Origin: Setophaga petechia
Lineage: Eukaryota > Chordata > Aves > Passeriformes > Parulidae
Assembly (NCBI GenBank): GCA_024362935.1
Contig: JANCRA010000014.1
Span: 13,039,258-13,103,257 of the forward strand
Length of the DNA stretch: 64,000 nt
Direction: 5' to 3'
Shown here: one piece after another, positions 24,501 to 47,330 of the stretch
How positions within the stretch are numbered: the stretch's first letter is position 1
Layout: the number at the start of each line of letters is the position of its first letter
Notes under the pieces: generated by a model
The model's database searches: none
What the model was told of the DNA's origin: nothing
Seen by the model: only the letters and a program-made list of their open reading frames with translations
Made by a program: the position numbers and the translations under genes

Positions 24501-27500
24501 ATCCTCTGAGGCCCTCACTATCCTTTTCTAGAAGTGTATTGGAGAGCCCTTGCTAACATGGATCTTGGAGAATTGTTAGTATTAAACTGCTGTCAGATTA
24601 CCAAAGTGTAACAATGTACAGGACCTGCACTTTCAGCCACTGTCTCTTCAGTGTGTGGGTGAATGTCAAAGGGAATATTTTGTGTCAGTTCCTTGTGACC
24701 CAGATTCCACAGAAGTCTCTTATAAAATAATCTTTGAGCAAACACTACTCGCATGTCCTAAGGACACCTCATCCCCGTGAACCCAAAGGCAGGAGTGAAG
24801 CTGCTGTGCACTGCAAGATCTGTGACTTTCTATCTGAGAATTTTGGTCTTGTTTGATAGTTCAGCCTTTGTGCCCTGCAGATCCATTTTAAATTGTCTGA
24901 AGCAGGAATAAATCTATTACAATGACCACCATTTAAAAAAAATAATACAAGATGGGTCTGTGAAGAGGTGTTAAAAAGTAGAAATGAAAGGCAGAAGTTG
25001 TAAGAAAAACCTGTTCATTGGACAGACCTGCAATGCAGTAAATAATAACCTCAGATGTGAAAGACAGCCTGTTCTAGAAAAAAAGCAGAGGAAAGGACTT
25101 TTTTTCTCTTTTTTATTTTTTTTTTTTCCTGTGGGTCTAGGGGAGAAAAGGTCCTTTATTCTTTGGTAACTTTTCTGATTTTAAATATGTGCTTGTCTGG
25201 TCATGAGGAGCAAGGTCATTCCTACTGCTCAGGGCCTAGGCTTTGTGCTGGTGTTGGTGGGAGCTTCTCTCCTCTCTCCTTTTCCTCCCTCCCTCTATCT
25301 CTCCTTTTCTTTTTCTCCTGAGGTGCAGATGGCCACATTTGCAGGTTAACTGGAACAGCTGGAGGCACATTATTAGCTTCCTGCTGCTAACTCATATTTG
25401 CTTAGATTTTTTTTTTTAACAGCAACATAATTTACAAGTGGTAGGCCAGTGACAAAGCTGGCATGTTCTAAATCCGCATCTGATTTATATAATGCTGTTG
25501 CTTATCAGTGAATGAAGTCATAATTATTGCTTTGTACCATTAAATAGCATAAATATATAAACTGTTACACAAATTGCAGCAAATGTTTCCTCTAGGGAGC
25601 TCTAGACAAAATTTTAATGTAGTGCATTTGTCTGTGGTGGCAGTTTCTATGGTATATAATAATGTTGATAAATTTTACCGTAGCAAGTGACATTTTATAA
25701 CATTAATCCTGGTGGTAAAAATCTGATGAATACTACAGCTGTAATGGTAGGTACAAGAAGAAAGAGAGCTTTTGACACCAAGTGAATTGATTTTAATAGT
25801 GCTTTAGAGCTGCAAAGCACAAGGATGGTGCAGAGATGGTAGATGCTTCCCTGAAAGGGGAGAGGACTCGGGCAGGTGCTGGACAGTGAGGCACCAGGGA
25901 GCTTGGCTTGATGATGGTGATAATTAATTCTTTTTAAAATCTTTATTGATAAATACTTCCACTGCTTTGAAAAGCAAAAGGAAACCAAATGGTGAGATGA
26001 AACCATTTAAAATGTCCCCCAGTTATTGCAGCTCAGCACATGTAAGTGAAGACACTGTGCTGGGTGCTGTGCTCAGACGTTGATCCGTGCCTGTGCTGGC
26101 AGCTGCCAGCTGAGCCAGGCACAGGGAATGGGCCAGGGGACAACTGGGCAACTCGTGACACAAGGACTGCCACGAGAAATCCTCCCTCTGACTCTGAATG
26201 GGGTGGTACAGGGGGGCTTCAGCTCCTGTCAGTAACAGCACAAGTGATGTTGTGGGCTTTGCAATCCTTTAAAAATTGCCATCGTGTTGCTCTGTGATCC
26301 AGGGCCCAGTGCCTGGGCTGGGGCTGGCCCATGCTTTCTGTGCAGGCAGTGGGGTGGCACAGCACTGCCAACGGTGCTGGGCACAGCAAAGTGCCCACCA
26401 GAAAGCCCTGGGATTGTCACCACTCATGCCTGAGGTGCCTGGCTTCAGTCATGGCTGAGAGCAGCTGGTGTGCTCCCCTCCTCAGAGACACCTGCCAGGC
26501 ACAGAGACAAAGTGGGCAGCCCCAGAGCAAGCCTGGGCTGTGCCCTGCCTGTCCTGCCAGCTGTCTGAGGATGGTTTGTTTTGTTTTAATTCCTGGAAAT
26601 CAGGAGTGCTTATTTTCTCCAGAAAAGCTTTTAAGAAATAAATGGATAACTCAAAGGAGAATCCTCATGGGCACTGTACTTGGGACACTGCTATAAAAAT
26701 GGAGAGAAGTGTAGTTTGTTACTCAGTCATTTAGATTGCCATGACCCTTCACCCCTGGAAAGTGTATTTTTTCCTTTTTTCTTCATGACATTACTTCGTT
26801 CCTTTTCAAATTCATGTCTCTGTTTCAATAACATCAAAGATGGATCTAGATGGTAAAAATTGCAGCCCCTGGCCATAGGGAAAATCCCAGTGACTTCAGA
26901 CTGAAGAGCACTGAGGCTCCTGACACACACCGTGGCACGTTGACAGCATTTTTGTTGTGAAACCCTGACATGTCCTATATGGGTTTTCCTTCAGCTGTTT
27001 GCTTTCCGCATTTCTAGCATTTCACATGCCCCCAGTAATTATCTTCCTTTCTGAGAAATTGTATGTTTTTTTCCTACCATCCATTAGCATGAAGTTTATT
27101 GAGTGGTTGGGGATTAGTCAGTGTTCTCTCGGGGGCTGAAGTGCTGATGCTGGAACAATGTATAAGGAATTCTCCCCCAAGAATGTTGTGCCTCCCTACT
27201 CCTCTGCACCACGCGGGGAGGAAGAACAGAGGCTGAGTTGGCTCCCCTGCCTGGTGGCTTGGGGGGTGCTGGTCTTTATTCTCCATCTTGGAGAGATACC
27301 CGGGTGCTATAAACTTTGCCACTGGCTTAAGTGGTTGGAGTTTCAGACACCAGCACTGCTTTAAAAACACAAACATGCCTGGGAGCACTGCACCTCACCT
27401 GTGGTGCTGGAGGCACAGCAAGGGGTGGGAAGCCCGTGGCAAGGGCAGTTTCCCATTGGAGTGGCAGGGCAGTGACAGGGATGGCAGCATTGCTGTGGGA

Positions 27501-30158
27501 CAGCCATTCTCCACCTTCCCTTTCTGTTCTTCCTCCATCAGACCTCTCACTGCACCATGGAGCAGTCTCTGGGATGCTCCATGTGCAGCCTTCCCTTTGC
27601 TCCAGCTGCTGGCCAGAGTGGCAGGGGTGGGAGCAGAGCTCCATGACAGGTGGCCTCTGTCCCTGAGGAGGATTGCAGTGGCAGTGCAGTGTGGCCATGG
27701 CTTTGGAGCCCTGAGATTTATTTTGAATGTGTATTGCTTGTCAGTGTTACACTTAGTGAACTCCTGTACAGTGTGCCATGGTTTGTCCACAGGTGAAAAA
27801 GTGAAAAAGTAATTTCATTCTCATGGCTCTTGCATTAACAATTTTAGAATTAAAAGCCATCTTATAATGGAAATGTGACTCTCTGGAAATGTGAATCCTA
27901 AGCTGTTTGTCTGTAATGACGAAGAGCTTAGTCAGCTCAATGCACACCTGAATAATGGTTAATAATAGTAGGGGCTGTGCAAGCTTTGTTATGTGTTCTG
28001 CAGTACTGCAGTGATTCCCAGCTTCCTGTGAAGACCACCAGGCCAGCCCCAGCACCAGGCATGTCACAGAAACTGTCTCAGGTTCACACCTCACCCTCTG
28101 CAGCACCAGCGGGTGCTGGGGCTGTGAGTAGGCCTGGCTGTGTTTATTCACTTCAGCATCTTAATGCAATTGCAAAGATGTTGTTTGTCCAGCCAGCTTG
28201 GTCCATGGCAGCATTTGGTTTGTCTTTAAGAGGTGGTGAAGATGTGTTTGATGCCTGTGCATGAAGCAACAGGGCCATCTAGAACAAAAGCCTGTGTTAC
28301 AATTACTTTGTAAAGTCGTTCTGCATTTGTGTGTCTACTAGAAGCACTTATGCTTAAATGCAGTGTTTGATTTTTTTTCAGCTACTCTAAATAGATCATC
28401 TTTACAGACCACAATAAAATGTTTGTGTAATGCTTAACTGTACATTAAGTAAAATCCTGCATTAGAATATCCCTGTATAATTTCTATTGGGTAAATAAGA
28501 GCATAAAGACAAGTATCCCCACAATTCCCATTACCACATTCAGCACTTAGTTACATTAGAAAAATGAGGCATTGTTCTGCCAACTTTTGTTTCCCTCCAT
28601 TTGTGCTACTTACCACTTATGAATCCAGCAGGCCAAGCCATGCAGCAATTATTTCTGAAATCCAGCTATCATGGCACACGTGGGTACCCCAGCACAGCTA
28701 CTGCCAGGGCTCCATGGCTAGCACTGGGCTCCTGTGCTCGTGTCTAGAGCATTATTGGCCTGAGCTGGTGTATAACTAATGGCATTTGGAAGGTGTAGGT
28801 GTTATGTTGTCTGCTGAAGCATGATTTGTATTGCATTAAAGCATCCTGGTGGTTTTAAACAGGCTAAAGGGGATTTTCAGCTGTGGTCAATTACTGGGCT
28901 GCTGCAGCAATGGTGTGCAGGGTATTTGGGTGCTCACAGGAGCCTGTGTTGTACTGACACCTTGCCCAGGCCTCTGCAGACCAGCTGAAGCAGTTATGTG
29001 TTTGTTTGGGACCCTTGTGGGTTTATGAGTATATTACAAAGTTTCCTTCTATACTCTTCTGCTCGACTGTCCTGTGCTTTGCTCCGGGAGGTGTGCAAGG
29101 TGAGCATATCTTCTCCTCTTCCTCCTGAGACTGAGCACATGGACTGCACCTTCACTGCTGTGCAAATTGGCAGAGCTGGACGTGCTCCCTTCCCCACCCT
29201 CCAGGCAGCAGGAGGGCAGGGGGCAAGGCCAGCCACTGCTGTTCAACTCCAGACCACGGCATCTGCTTTGCTCAGGGGATGGGGCAGGAACCAAGGTTCA
29301 AAGCTGCCTCTTCTTGTATGGAGAAATCAATATTTAGCCATAAAACCAGGAGAGGCATGTTTGGGAATCACAGCCTGAGCGAAAGGGTTCCAGTATTGTC
29401 ATAGAAGATAAAACAAGAGGAAAACATTTTGAATTTACTCTTTGTGTATTGAGGCCTTTTATTATTCATCAGTAAGTAAATATAAGCTAAGGGAGTGATT
29501 TGTTTCTAACAAGCTTATAAAATACTAGAGTCATTTGTGAGTTTATTGGAGTGCTGATTATAAACATTCCCTCATGCACACTCCTTTGTGTCAAATTAAC
29601 ATTCAAAATACAAATATTGTATCTTTGAATATTTTTGTAATCTCTTCCCAAGTATTTGAAGTCTTCGATGAGAGACGATTGATGATCTTACATGAAAAGT
29701 AGCCAAATGCTCTGTCACAGTTTTGGACATATTTTTCATTTCTTTGGCATTTGCTTTGCTCATGCTGTTTCTTTGAATTGCCTGCTTCATGCTCTAGCAT
29801 TTGGATTTTGATACAATGCATAATTGATGCTCATCTAGCTGCAAAGATTCAACTGTTGTGTGTGCCACGCTGCCTGCCCGCCTCTTCCTGGGATGTGCCC
29901 CACAGCCTGCCAGGGCCAGTGCCCAGTGTAGGAGTGGCCAGTCACACTGGGGCTGGTGGCCTTGGCACTGCTCCCTGTAGCTGCTGGGGCCGTTCAGGAA
30001 CATGGGTCCACCAGGCCATCCCAGGTCTCCCAAAACACTCTCTTGAGGAGCCAGACTTTCCTGATCACACCTCAGGACTGATTTTGGAGTTCCTCTTGTG
30101 CAGCAACACATTTTCTGTTGGCAACCATAAGGAGGAGAAATGTAAAGAGTAGGCCTCA
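21507..30158. other. Intronic sequence, no gene seen
   Basis: AT-rich DNA alternates with GC-richer patches near 26060-26560, 27370-27700 and 29140-29290. Pyrimidine-rich DNA lies at 25263-25320. An AT-rich stretch at 25370-25690 lacks simple repeats and might be conserved. A 66-codon frame at 23181-23381 is unremarkable except that it sits in ordinary-composition DNA. No exon is supported. Confidence 0.5.
25263..25320 (+). repeat. Polypyrimidine tract
   Basis: CT-rich low-complexity DNA with only a couple of purines. No AG acceptor or coding continuation was found downstream, so this is read as simple sequence and not as a splice signal. Confidence 0.75.
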
Positions 30159-30189
30159 TCTACTACTCGTCTGTGGGATGAGTAGTAGA
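30159..30189. repeat. Inverted repeat with 10-bp perfect stem
   Basis: TCTACTACTC at 30159-30168 pairs exactly with GAGTAGTAGA at 30180-30189. Inside the 11-nt spacer, a further G-T, T-A, C-G and T-G can pair, leaving a 3-nt loop. It lies in unremarkable intronic sequence and has no known RNA family resemblance. Confidence 0.85.
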
Positions 30190-31785
30190 CGCTTTAGACC
30201 ATTCCTCTGTAGCCAGTGTTCCAAAAGGATGGGCTGTGTGGGGAAGGCATCCCAAGGCCTTTTCAGGTGCTGCTGGTTGAGACTAACAAGCTTTAGGACA
30301 CAGATCTTGGCAACCCTTCTTGCCTCTATGGCTACAGACTTGCCACTTCACCCCCTCAACACAGCAGGTGTATTTGTAGTTCAGTGGGACAGACCTTTTA
30401 TTTTACAATTTTGTTTTCCCCCATTCCCACTAAAACATTCCCTGTATTATCGGTACCCAAACTCTCTGCTTTTCCAATCAGCATGTACCTTGTTTTTACC
30501 AAGCAGAGGAAAATCCTGCAAGGGTGGGTCTTAGGCTAACATTATTATAGTGACTGCCATTTAAAAAGTCAATTTTTGCCTACAGGCAAAGTATTGTTAT
30601 CAGAGTTCATACCTATTTTGCATATATACAATTGTATCTTCCCTGCCTCTCTGGGGTGATAGGAGCAAATGCCGACTTCTTAATGCCGATTGTTGAATCT
30701 GAGGTTAAAATAAGAACTCACAAAATAAAACAAAGAACAAAATGGTGGGTAGCAGGTCTCTGACATAGATAAACCTTTTTGGTTGAAGTAGGAACTCCAT
30801 GATGGCTTAAGAATCTTATTTAGTTGGAGGGCCCAGCTGAAAAGCAGCTTGATCTTTCCTCTCATTTTTCATTCCTCCATCGTAAGTTTTGCAGGGCTGT
30901 GGAATATGGTTCTTCTCATGTGGACTTATTAGGTGGACACCCCTAAGTCTCCTTAAAGTTCAATGATTGCACATCAAGCCTTTCTCTGCAGCAATCCAAC
31001 AACACCTTTGGATCTTTCCAAGTCATCTCAGCCACCTCTGCATGGCTCCAGTCCGTACCACGCACACCCTGAAAGCACCATCCTGCTGGGAACATCTTGG
31101 TGCTTCGTTTGGCCCGAGGCTCTGCATTTTAATTTTTTTTCAATTTTATTTAATTTTATTTTAAAATGTAACTTCTGAGAATGAGAGGAGTTCCAGAGAG
31201 CCCAGGAAACCTTACAATGCCAAGAGCATGAGATCTAGGTGAGTTTAAGCAAAAATAGCTCTGTAGGACTCCTGCTGTTAATGAGCCATCAGAGCCTCCT
31301 GAATGTCCTTGTGTTTTGATACCTTGTGTTTTTGTGGCATGCTCACACTTTCAGGTGGCTGCTTCAGCTCCACTGTAGGACTGGCTCTACCAGATCCCTT
31401 TATTTAACCAAAAATACAGATTTTCCTTATCTTTTACACTATGTTTTCTGTCACAGACCACATATGTTCTCCAGAGTCTGTCTACAGTGTGGGTTTGCAC
31501 ATGGCTTTCCTCAGTGGATTAAAAAGCTAATGACATATAAAATGAAGAAAATGTGTTTCTAAAAAAAAATTAAAAACAAGCTGGCCATGTTGTGCACTGA
31601 CAGAGCCATGTTACGCCTGCCAACAGCCATATATGCCTGACTGAGCTACACACATAGTAAAATGGAAAGGAATTTGTTTACAAAGGCAGAAACCTAAATC
31701 TTCTGAGTTTAGCATCCCAGAAGAAGGTTCTGCCCATGCTTCCCTGCCACGGGTGCCCCTCCAGCTCTGCAGGATGTGTGTGCTG
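30190..31785. other. Intronic sequence, no gene seen
   Basis: Mixed AT-rich DNA with a T/A-rich low-complexity stretch near 31128-31168. No coding or RNA-gene signal was recognised. Confidence 0.55.
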
Positions 31786-31819
31786 GCCCTGAGCTCTCCT
31801 TCTGTGCAGAGCTCAGGGC
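31786..31819. repeat. Inverted repeat with 12-bp perfect stem
   Basis: GCCCTGAGCTCT at 31786-31797 and AGAGCTCAGGGC at 31808-31819 are exact reverse complements with a 10-nt spacer. The stem is GC-rich and would be stable in the intron transcript. It is too short to be a canonical microRNA precursor as seen, because pairing stops outside the 12 bp. Confidence 0.9.
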
Positions 31820-34800
31820 AGCTGCTTCAGTGCTGCCTGTCCAGCTCCCGATCATACCTGAAGTGTGCAAGCTGGCTGGCTCCTGTGCAGCACAAAGAAC
31901 ACGTGTAAAGGTGGTATGAGTTTGATATTAGGTTTTATGCATTGTAATCCATGTTTGTATATTAGATGAGCACTACCCAGAGTCACTTTACAGTCTGTGT
32001 TATGCAGAGCCCTTGCTCAGCTGTGAGATCTCTTCCAGGAAGTCACTGGGTAGCAGTGACTCTTCTTATTCAAGATGAAGCTGGCCAGAGGGTTTGATTT
32101 CCACCTGGACTGTAGAGAGTGAATCAAGCAAATTGCACCAACATCAATGGGAGATGCTCTGTACATTTACTTGAGCATAATACCACAGTAGAAAAATATA
32201 TGCCTCCATAATGCAGAGACGCTTAAGATATTTTCTTGTTTTCATGCAGATTCTTCTTTTTGACTCCTTTAAGGAATATCATGTGTTACTGCACCCTAGG
32301 ATTCCTGATTTAAAATATGTCTCATAGGGGAGGTTCATTCTTTTGGGCATATTTGCACTTAATGAGCTCTGAGGGATATTTGTGCCATGCAAAATCAGTT
32401 ACCTGTCTTAGCCAGCCAGACCTTATTTAGTCACCCTTGGTTCTCTCTGTTTGCAGTGGGATCTCCTTTTGCCATCCCCAATAACTGGTTTGTGTCCCTG
32501 TCCCTGGGCAGAAGGAGTGAAGGAGGCACCTCAGTAGGGGTGGGGGACAGGAGCCTCTCTGGGGCTGGACTGTGACAGGAGTTCAACCCTCAGATGAACA
32601 AGTAAGCTCTGGTGCAGTTGTGCTGAATGCTCATGTCAAGATAGCTGGGTAACCATCATTTTTATTTTCCAAGAAAAAGTTGAGAGGTGTTTCTGGGCTT
32701 TTTACTTGTCTGTAGGTATTTCAAAGAAATTTGGTCTTTAAGTTGATTACAATGCCATAAAAGATTGCTTTTTATCCAGAGACTTTTCCCTAGGAATACT
32801 GTTTCTTAATAAGACAACAAAATTAATACATATTTAAAAGAAATGCATTTATTTGAGTAAGTGGTGCAAATTGCTCTAGCATTATGGGGGTGCAACTTTG
32901 GCCAGTCTCTGAGTGTTGGGTGATGTGCCACAAAAACTGCACCATTTCCCAGATACCTGTACTAATGCAATCTTTTATTAGACCATAGCTGATACTGCTG
33001 TAAAGTTGACATTGCTGGATACATACTTCCATGTTTATGCAGAATTTGCAATATCAGAATAAGGCCCCTTATGCCAGTTCACCTGAACTCAGTCAAGAGG
33101 TAGTGCACCAATGCAGGGATAAGAGAATATTTTTTTGCTGATGGAAATAAAAGTCTACCCTCCCACTGGAAAAAAAAAAAAAATTGACATTTTTAATGTT
33201 TTAATTCCTGAAAGAACCTTTAGTGTTTCTCAGTTAAATTTTACATTGAGGTGGGGTTTTTTTTAGGAGTTTTATTTCTATTTCTCCTTTTACCGGTTTT
33301 TCTGCTTCCCTGATGCCATCATGGGAACTGTTTATGCTTTCTCTTACTCTATGCGTTGCTGAGTGTAGTTGACAACAACTGGCTTGTAGCCTGTCATGTT
33401 AATTATATACTATTAGAGAGCACTAATCTGATGATTATTTACACGATAGATTTAAAGTCTATCCTGTCAATGTGTGCTTGGGAAATGGCAATGTGAAGAT
33501 CAGTGATACACATCAGTGGGAGCTGGTGTTTTAACAAACACTGTGTGCTGTCCCAGGTGTGCTGGGCTAGCTCAGGGGGCTGCTCACCCTGCCCTGCACC
33601 CCCAGCTCAGTAACCTGCCTCTGAGCACTCAGAAATGCAAAATGCACCCAGCAACAAGGCAAATGCCTTTTGAGCAGTAGCTGTGGGATGCAGCTGCCAC
33701 CCTGCACCCAGCCAGGGGAGGGGTGGCTTTGCCTGTGGCTCCTCGTGGCTGGGGGGTCCTGGAGCTCTGGTGGCCTCTGTGTGAGCACAGTCACTGCACG
33801 CTGGCACTGCAGGAGGCACGGGTGGGATGTGGTGGGGAGGGGGCACCTCGCAGCGCTGGGGGCCTGCTGCTGAGGCTGGGGAGTGTGCCAGGCCTGTAAA
33901 AGGAGTAAAAAAGGGCTTTACACCTATTTAAAGTAGGTTTAAGGCTTTGCGTGTTTTTAAAGCATCGGCATATTCCAGTGGGATGTTTAATAAGAGTATA
34001 ATGATGTTTTAATTTTAATTTTTAATTTCACAAGAAGAATAGATGCCAAGTAGATGCTAGTTATCGCTGTTTGTCTGTACTGAGCTGTTCTATGTGATGT
34101 TGTCAATAGCATGAGAGGATGAATGTGTTCCTGCTGTGCAGCAGTACAGGGGGCTGCTCCCAGGGAGGAGAGCAGGAGCAATAAGGTGTATTTAGTTTTC
34201 AGCAATACGATGGCATGAGGCAGGGAATAGGCTGTGTGGCCATGGATTCAGGGCTGTGTTACTTCAGTTTCCTCAGGTATTGACATTAAACCTGAAATAA
34301 CACAACTGTGAGTATTTCAAAACATTGAAATACATGACTTGAGTTGAATTGTGTGGGAACGAGGTGTTTTTACTAAACTCCAGTTATTCCTAGAGGTTCT
34401 TTAGTCTGGATAAAGCTAGTTCTGTGTGTGGTTGTATGGACTTGCACACTCAAAGAGAGCATGTGGTTTTTTTCCTGTATGGGTTTTACATTTCCTTTTT
34501 TCCATGGAAGCCAGTGAAGTTATTCCTTAATCAATTATTGTGAAGGAGCAGTCAGACCTATCAGGCTTCAGTCCACGAAAAGTTTTAATATAGGCTATTA
34601 AAAATAGGCATCTTCAGAGAAAGGCTGATAAAGTGTGAAGTTATTGTGCTGAAGTATTGTGTGCACTTCTATAAATTATGTTTATGCAGTTTCCCAGATT
34701 AATATCTAAATCTAAAATAAAGCTTTGCAGGCAGGCCCCTCTGGGGTTCTGCAGACAGAGATAGATGATGCACAACTCCATGAACTCCTTTGAACTTTCA

Positions 34801-36392
34801 GATTTTATTTTTCTTGTAAACTGAAAATTAAGTTGATGAAGCTGGGCCTGGCAGCCCCATCCCGTGAGCGTGAGGCTCAACCTCCCCCTCAGGAGCAGTG
34901 GGAGCACACAGCCTGCAGCCAGGAGCAGGGCAGGGGCTCTGGAGCAGCCCAGGAACTCACAGTCAGGAGGAAACTCCCTTCAATCTCATCCCCAGTCCCT
35001 CTGGGACCATGCTTCTTTTTGATGGTCATTTTAATATTGCAGTGTACTGACTTATACTGGAGGCAGTGAACTTGCAAGCTACCCTATAAATAATTTGGCA
35101 TCTAATTCTGCATATTTTGAGCTCGAGGCCCCCTAAGATGATGAAAGAGTTTAAAACCCGTTGTGTGGTTAGGCTAATTTAGCATGGAAAAGAATACCTT
35201 TTTGAGCCTGAAGGAGTACATCACAGCTAACCCTGGAGTTTGTTACCAGGAATCCATAGGAACTTCCTCTAGGACCAGCAAGTCCTGTGGCTTCTGTCCC
35301 CTAATACAGTCCCTGATTTCCTGAATCCCATTTCCCCAGAGAGTCTCCCTCCCTGAAGAAGAGCAATTGCCTTTTGTGCTGATAAACCCTTGTCTGGGCT
35401 GCCCATCCTTTGGAAAACCTATGATAAACAGACCTGATTTTAATGACTCTTATCCAGAGGCAAATATAAGGAAAACCAACAAAATTACATATGAATGTAT
35501 GTTGGAAACTCTGTATTTTTGCTGGTATTCCTTATATAGTTTCTAGAAAAATCCGAGCCCCCATGTTATGATTTTTCATTAAAGTGATGTTTCTAACCAC
35601 AGTGGACAGCTCTCATATCCCTTGAAAACTTATAATAGTAAAATTGTCATAAGGATGAAGCAGAAATGCAAGATTTTATTAAACAATCTTCAGCTCATAA
35701 AAGACATCAGTGTTGTGCCATTCTAGATCATATAAATATATTTCAAAGCAGAATCATATTTCAGCAGAGAGATAAAGCACAAAAGAATATGATTAGTGGA
35801 TACCAACATAAAATATTAAACCATCCAAGAAGGGGTGTAGGTGTATGTTTATCCACACAGGCAAGTCGGGGGCTGAGAGCAAGGCAAGATTTTGGCAATC
35901 TATCAGTGGAGTCATGAGCACAGATATCCATGGCATTGTTTGTGTGTGCTGTGCAGTGGCAGGGGGGTTTGGCATGGTTTCTCACAGCGCAGAGCTGGGT
36001 GTTTCCACACAGCCACTGAAACCGCTGAGGGAACGTGATGGGTGTCTTTAGCCTGGCAGAGTCATCAAAGGGAGATACGAGCTCTACCTGGATAAATAAA
36101 TAAGTATAAATAGTTTTCTTTCTGATATGTGACCAGATTATTTTCCAGTTGATTTCCAGCCAAGGTCCCAAGGGGGCCACAGATCAAAAAAAGATAAGGG
36201 TCAGTTACAAGGTTGAGCTCATTCGGTGTTGCCATAGTAACTGACCTCCAGTGTCCCTGGGAGGACGGCACCCAGCTCCCCAGGTGACATTTCTGTTGCC
36301 ACGCCATCAATCCACTGCCTTTCCCTGCCCAGGCTGCCTGATGGCCGTGCTGCAGAGCCCCCGGTGCCGCTGGCAGTGCCAGCCGGAGCACG
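31820..36392. other. Intronic sequence, no gene seen
   Basis: AT-rich with a GC-rich patch at 33560-33890 and a smaller one at 34840-34960. There is an A14 run near 33169-33183. Overlapping open frames in the patches show no recognised motif. Confidence 0.55.
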
Positions 36393-36612
36393 GGCTCTGC
36401 TTGGCCCCAGCAAGGGAGTGCAGGCTCTGCTTGGCCCCATACTGCCCCAGCAAGGGAGCGCGGGCTCTCCTTGGCCCCAGCAAGGGAGTGCAGGCTCTGC
36501 TTGGCCCCAGCAAGGGAGTGCGGGCTCTGCTTGGCCCCAGCAAGGGAGTGCAGGCTCTGCTTGGCCCCAGCAAGGGAGTGCGGGCTCTGCTTGGCCCCAG
36601 CAAGGGAGTGCA
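36393..36612. repeat. 30-bp minisatellite, seven units
   Basis: Units start at 36393, 36423, 36463, 36493, 36523, 36553 and 36583. All are 30 bp except the second, which is 40 bp because of a 10-bp insertion that resembles the neighbouring 26-bp family. Each unit runs GGCTCTGCTTGGCCCCAGCA then AGGGAGTGC plus A or G, and the final A/G alternates regularly in the later units. Because 30 is a multiple of three, several frames on both strands stay open through it, including one of 275 codons on the minus strand; these are judged artefacts. Confidence 0.97.
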
Positions 36613-36730
36613 GGCTCTTCTTGGCCCCATGCTGCCCAGGCTCTCCTTGGCCCCATGCTGCCCAGGCTCTCCTTGGCCCCATGCTGCCCAGGCTCTCCTT
36701 GGCCCCATGCTGCCCCAGCAAGGGAAGGGC
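36613..36730. repeat. 26-bp minisatellite, four units, fused to the 30-bp array
   Basis: Units start at 36613, 36639, 36665 and 36691 and share GGCTCTCCTTGGCCCCATGC then TGCCCA; the first has TTC for TCC. The last runs into AGCAAGGGAAGG, which restores the end of the 30-bp type. The two families share GGCTCT and TTGGCCCCA, so one arose from the other. Confidence 0.96.
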
Positions 36731-47161
<10,431 letters not shown>

Positions 47162-47330
47162 CACATCAGACCATAGGGCTGTGAGGACATAGAGGGCTGT
47201 GACCTGCCCAGGTGAGGGGGCACCACAGCGAGCTGCTCTATGGTCTGATGTGACCCAGTGGGGGACACAAAGGAGCTGCTCTATGGTCTGATGTGACCCA
47301 GTGGGGGACACACAGGAGCTGCTCTGTGCC
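47162..47330. repeat. 43-bp tandem duplication with an inverted 15-bp copy
   Basis: Units start at 47230 and 47273, with a partial third from 47316. Each full unit contains CTATGGTCTGATGTG (47238-47252 and 47281-47295). The exact reverse complement of that 15-mer, CACATCAGACCATAG, occurs upstream at 47162-47176, so either direct copy can pair with it across about 60-105 bp. Confidence 0.93.

Noticed and set aside
27074..27812. Overlapping 100-174 codon frames on both strands
   Set aside because: GC-rich composition explains them. There is no recognised motif, no splice structure, and the same DNA is open in several frames.
36393..36730. CRISPR-like regular repeat array
   Set aside because: The units abut directly with no unique spacers, and the setting is a vertebrate intron. 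It is a minisatellite.
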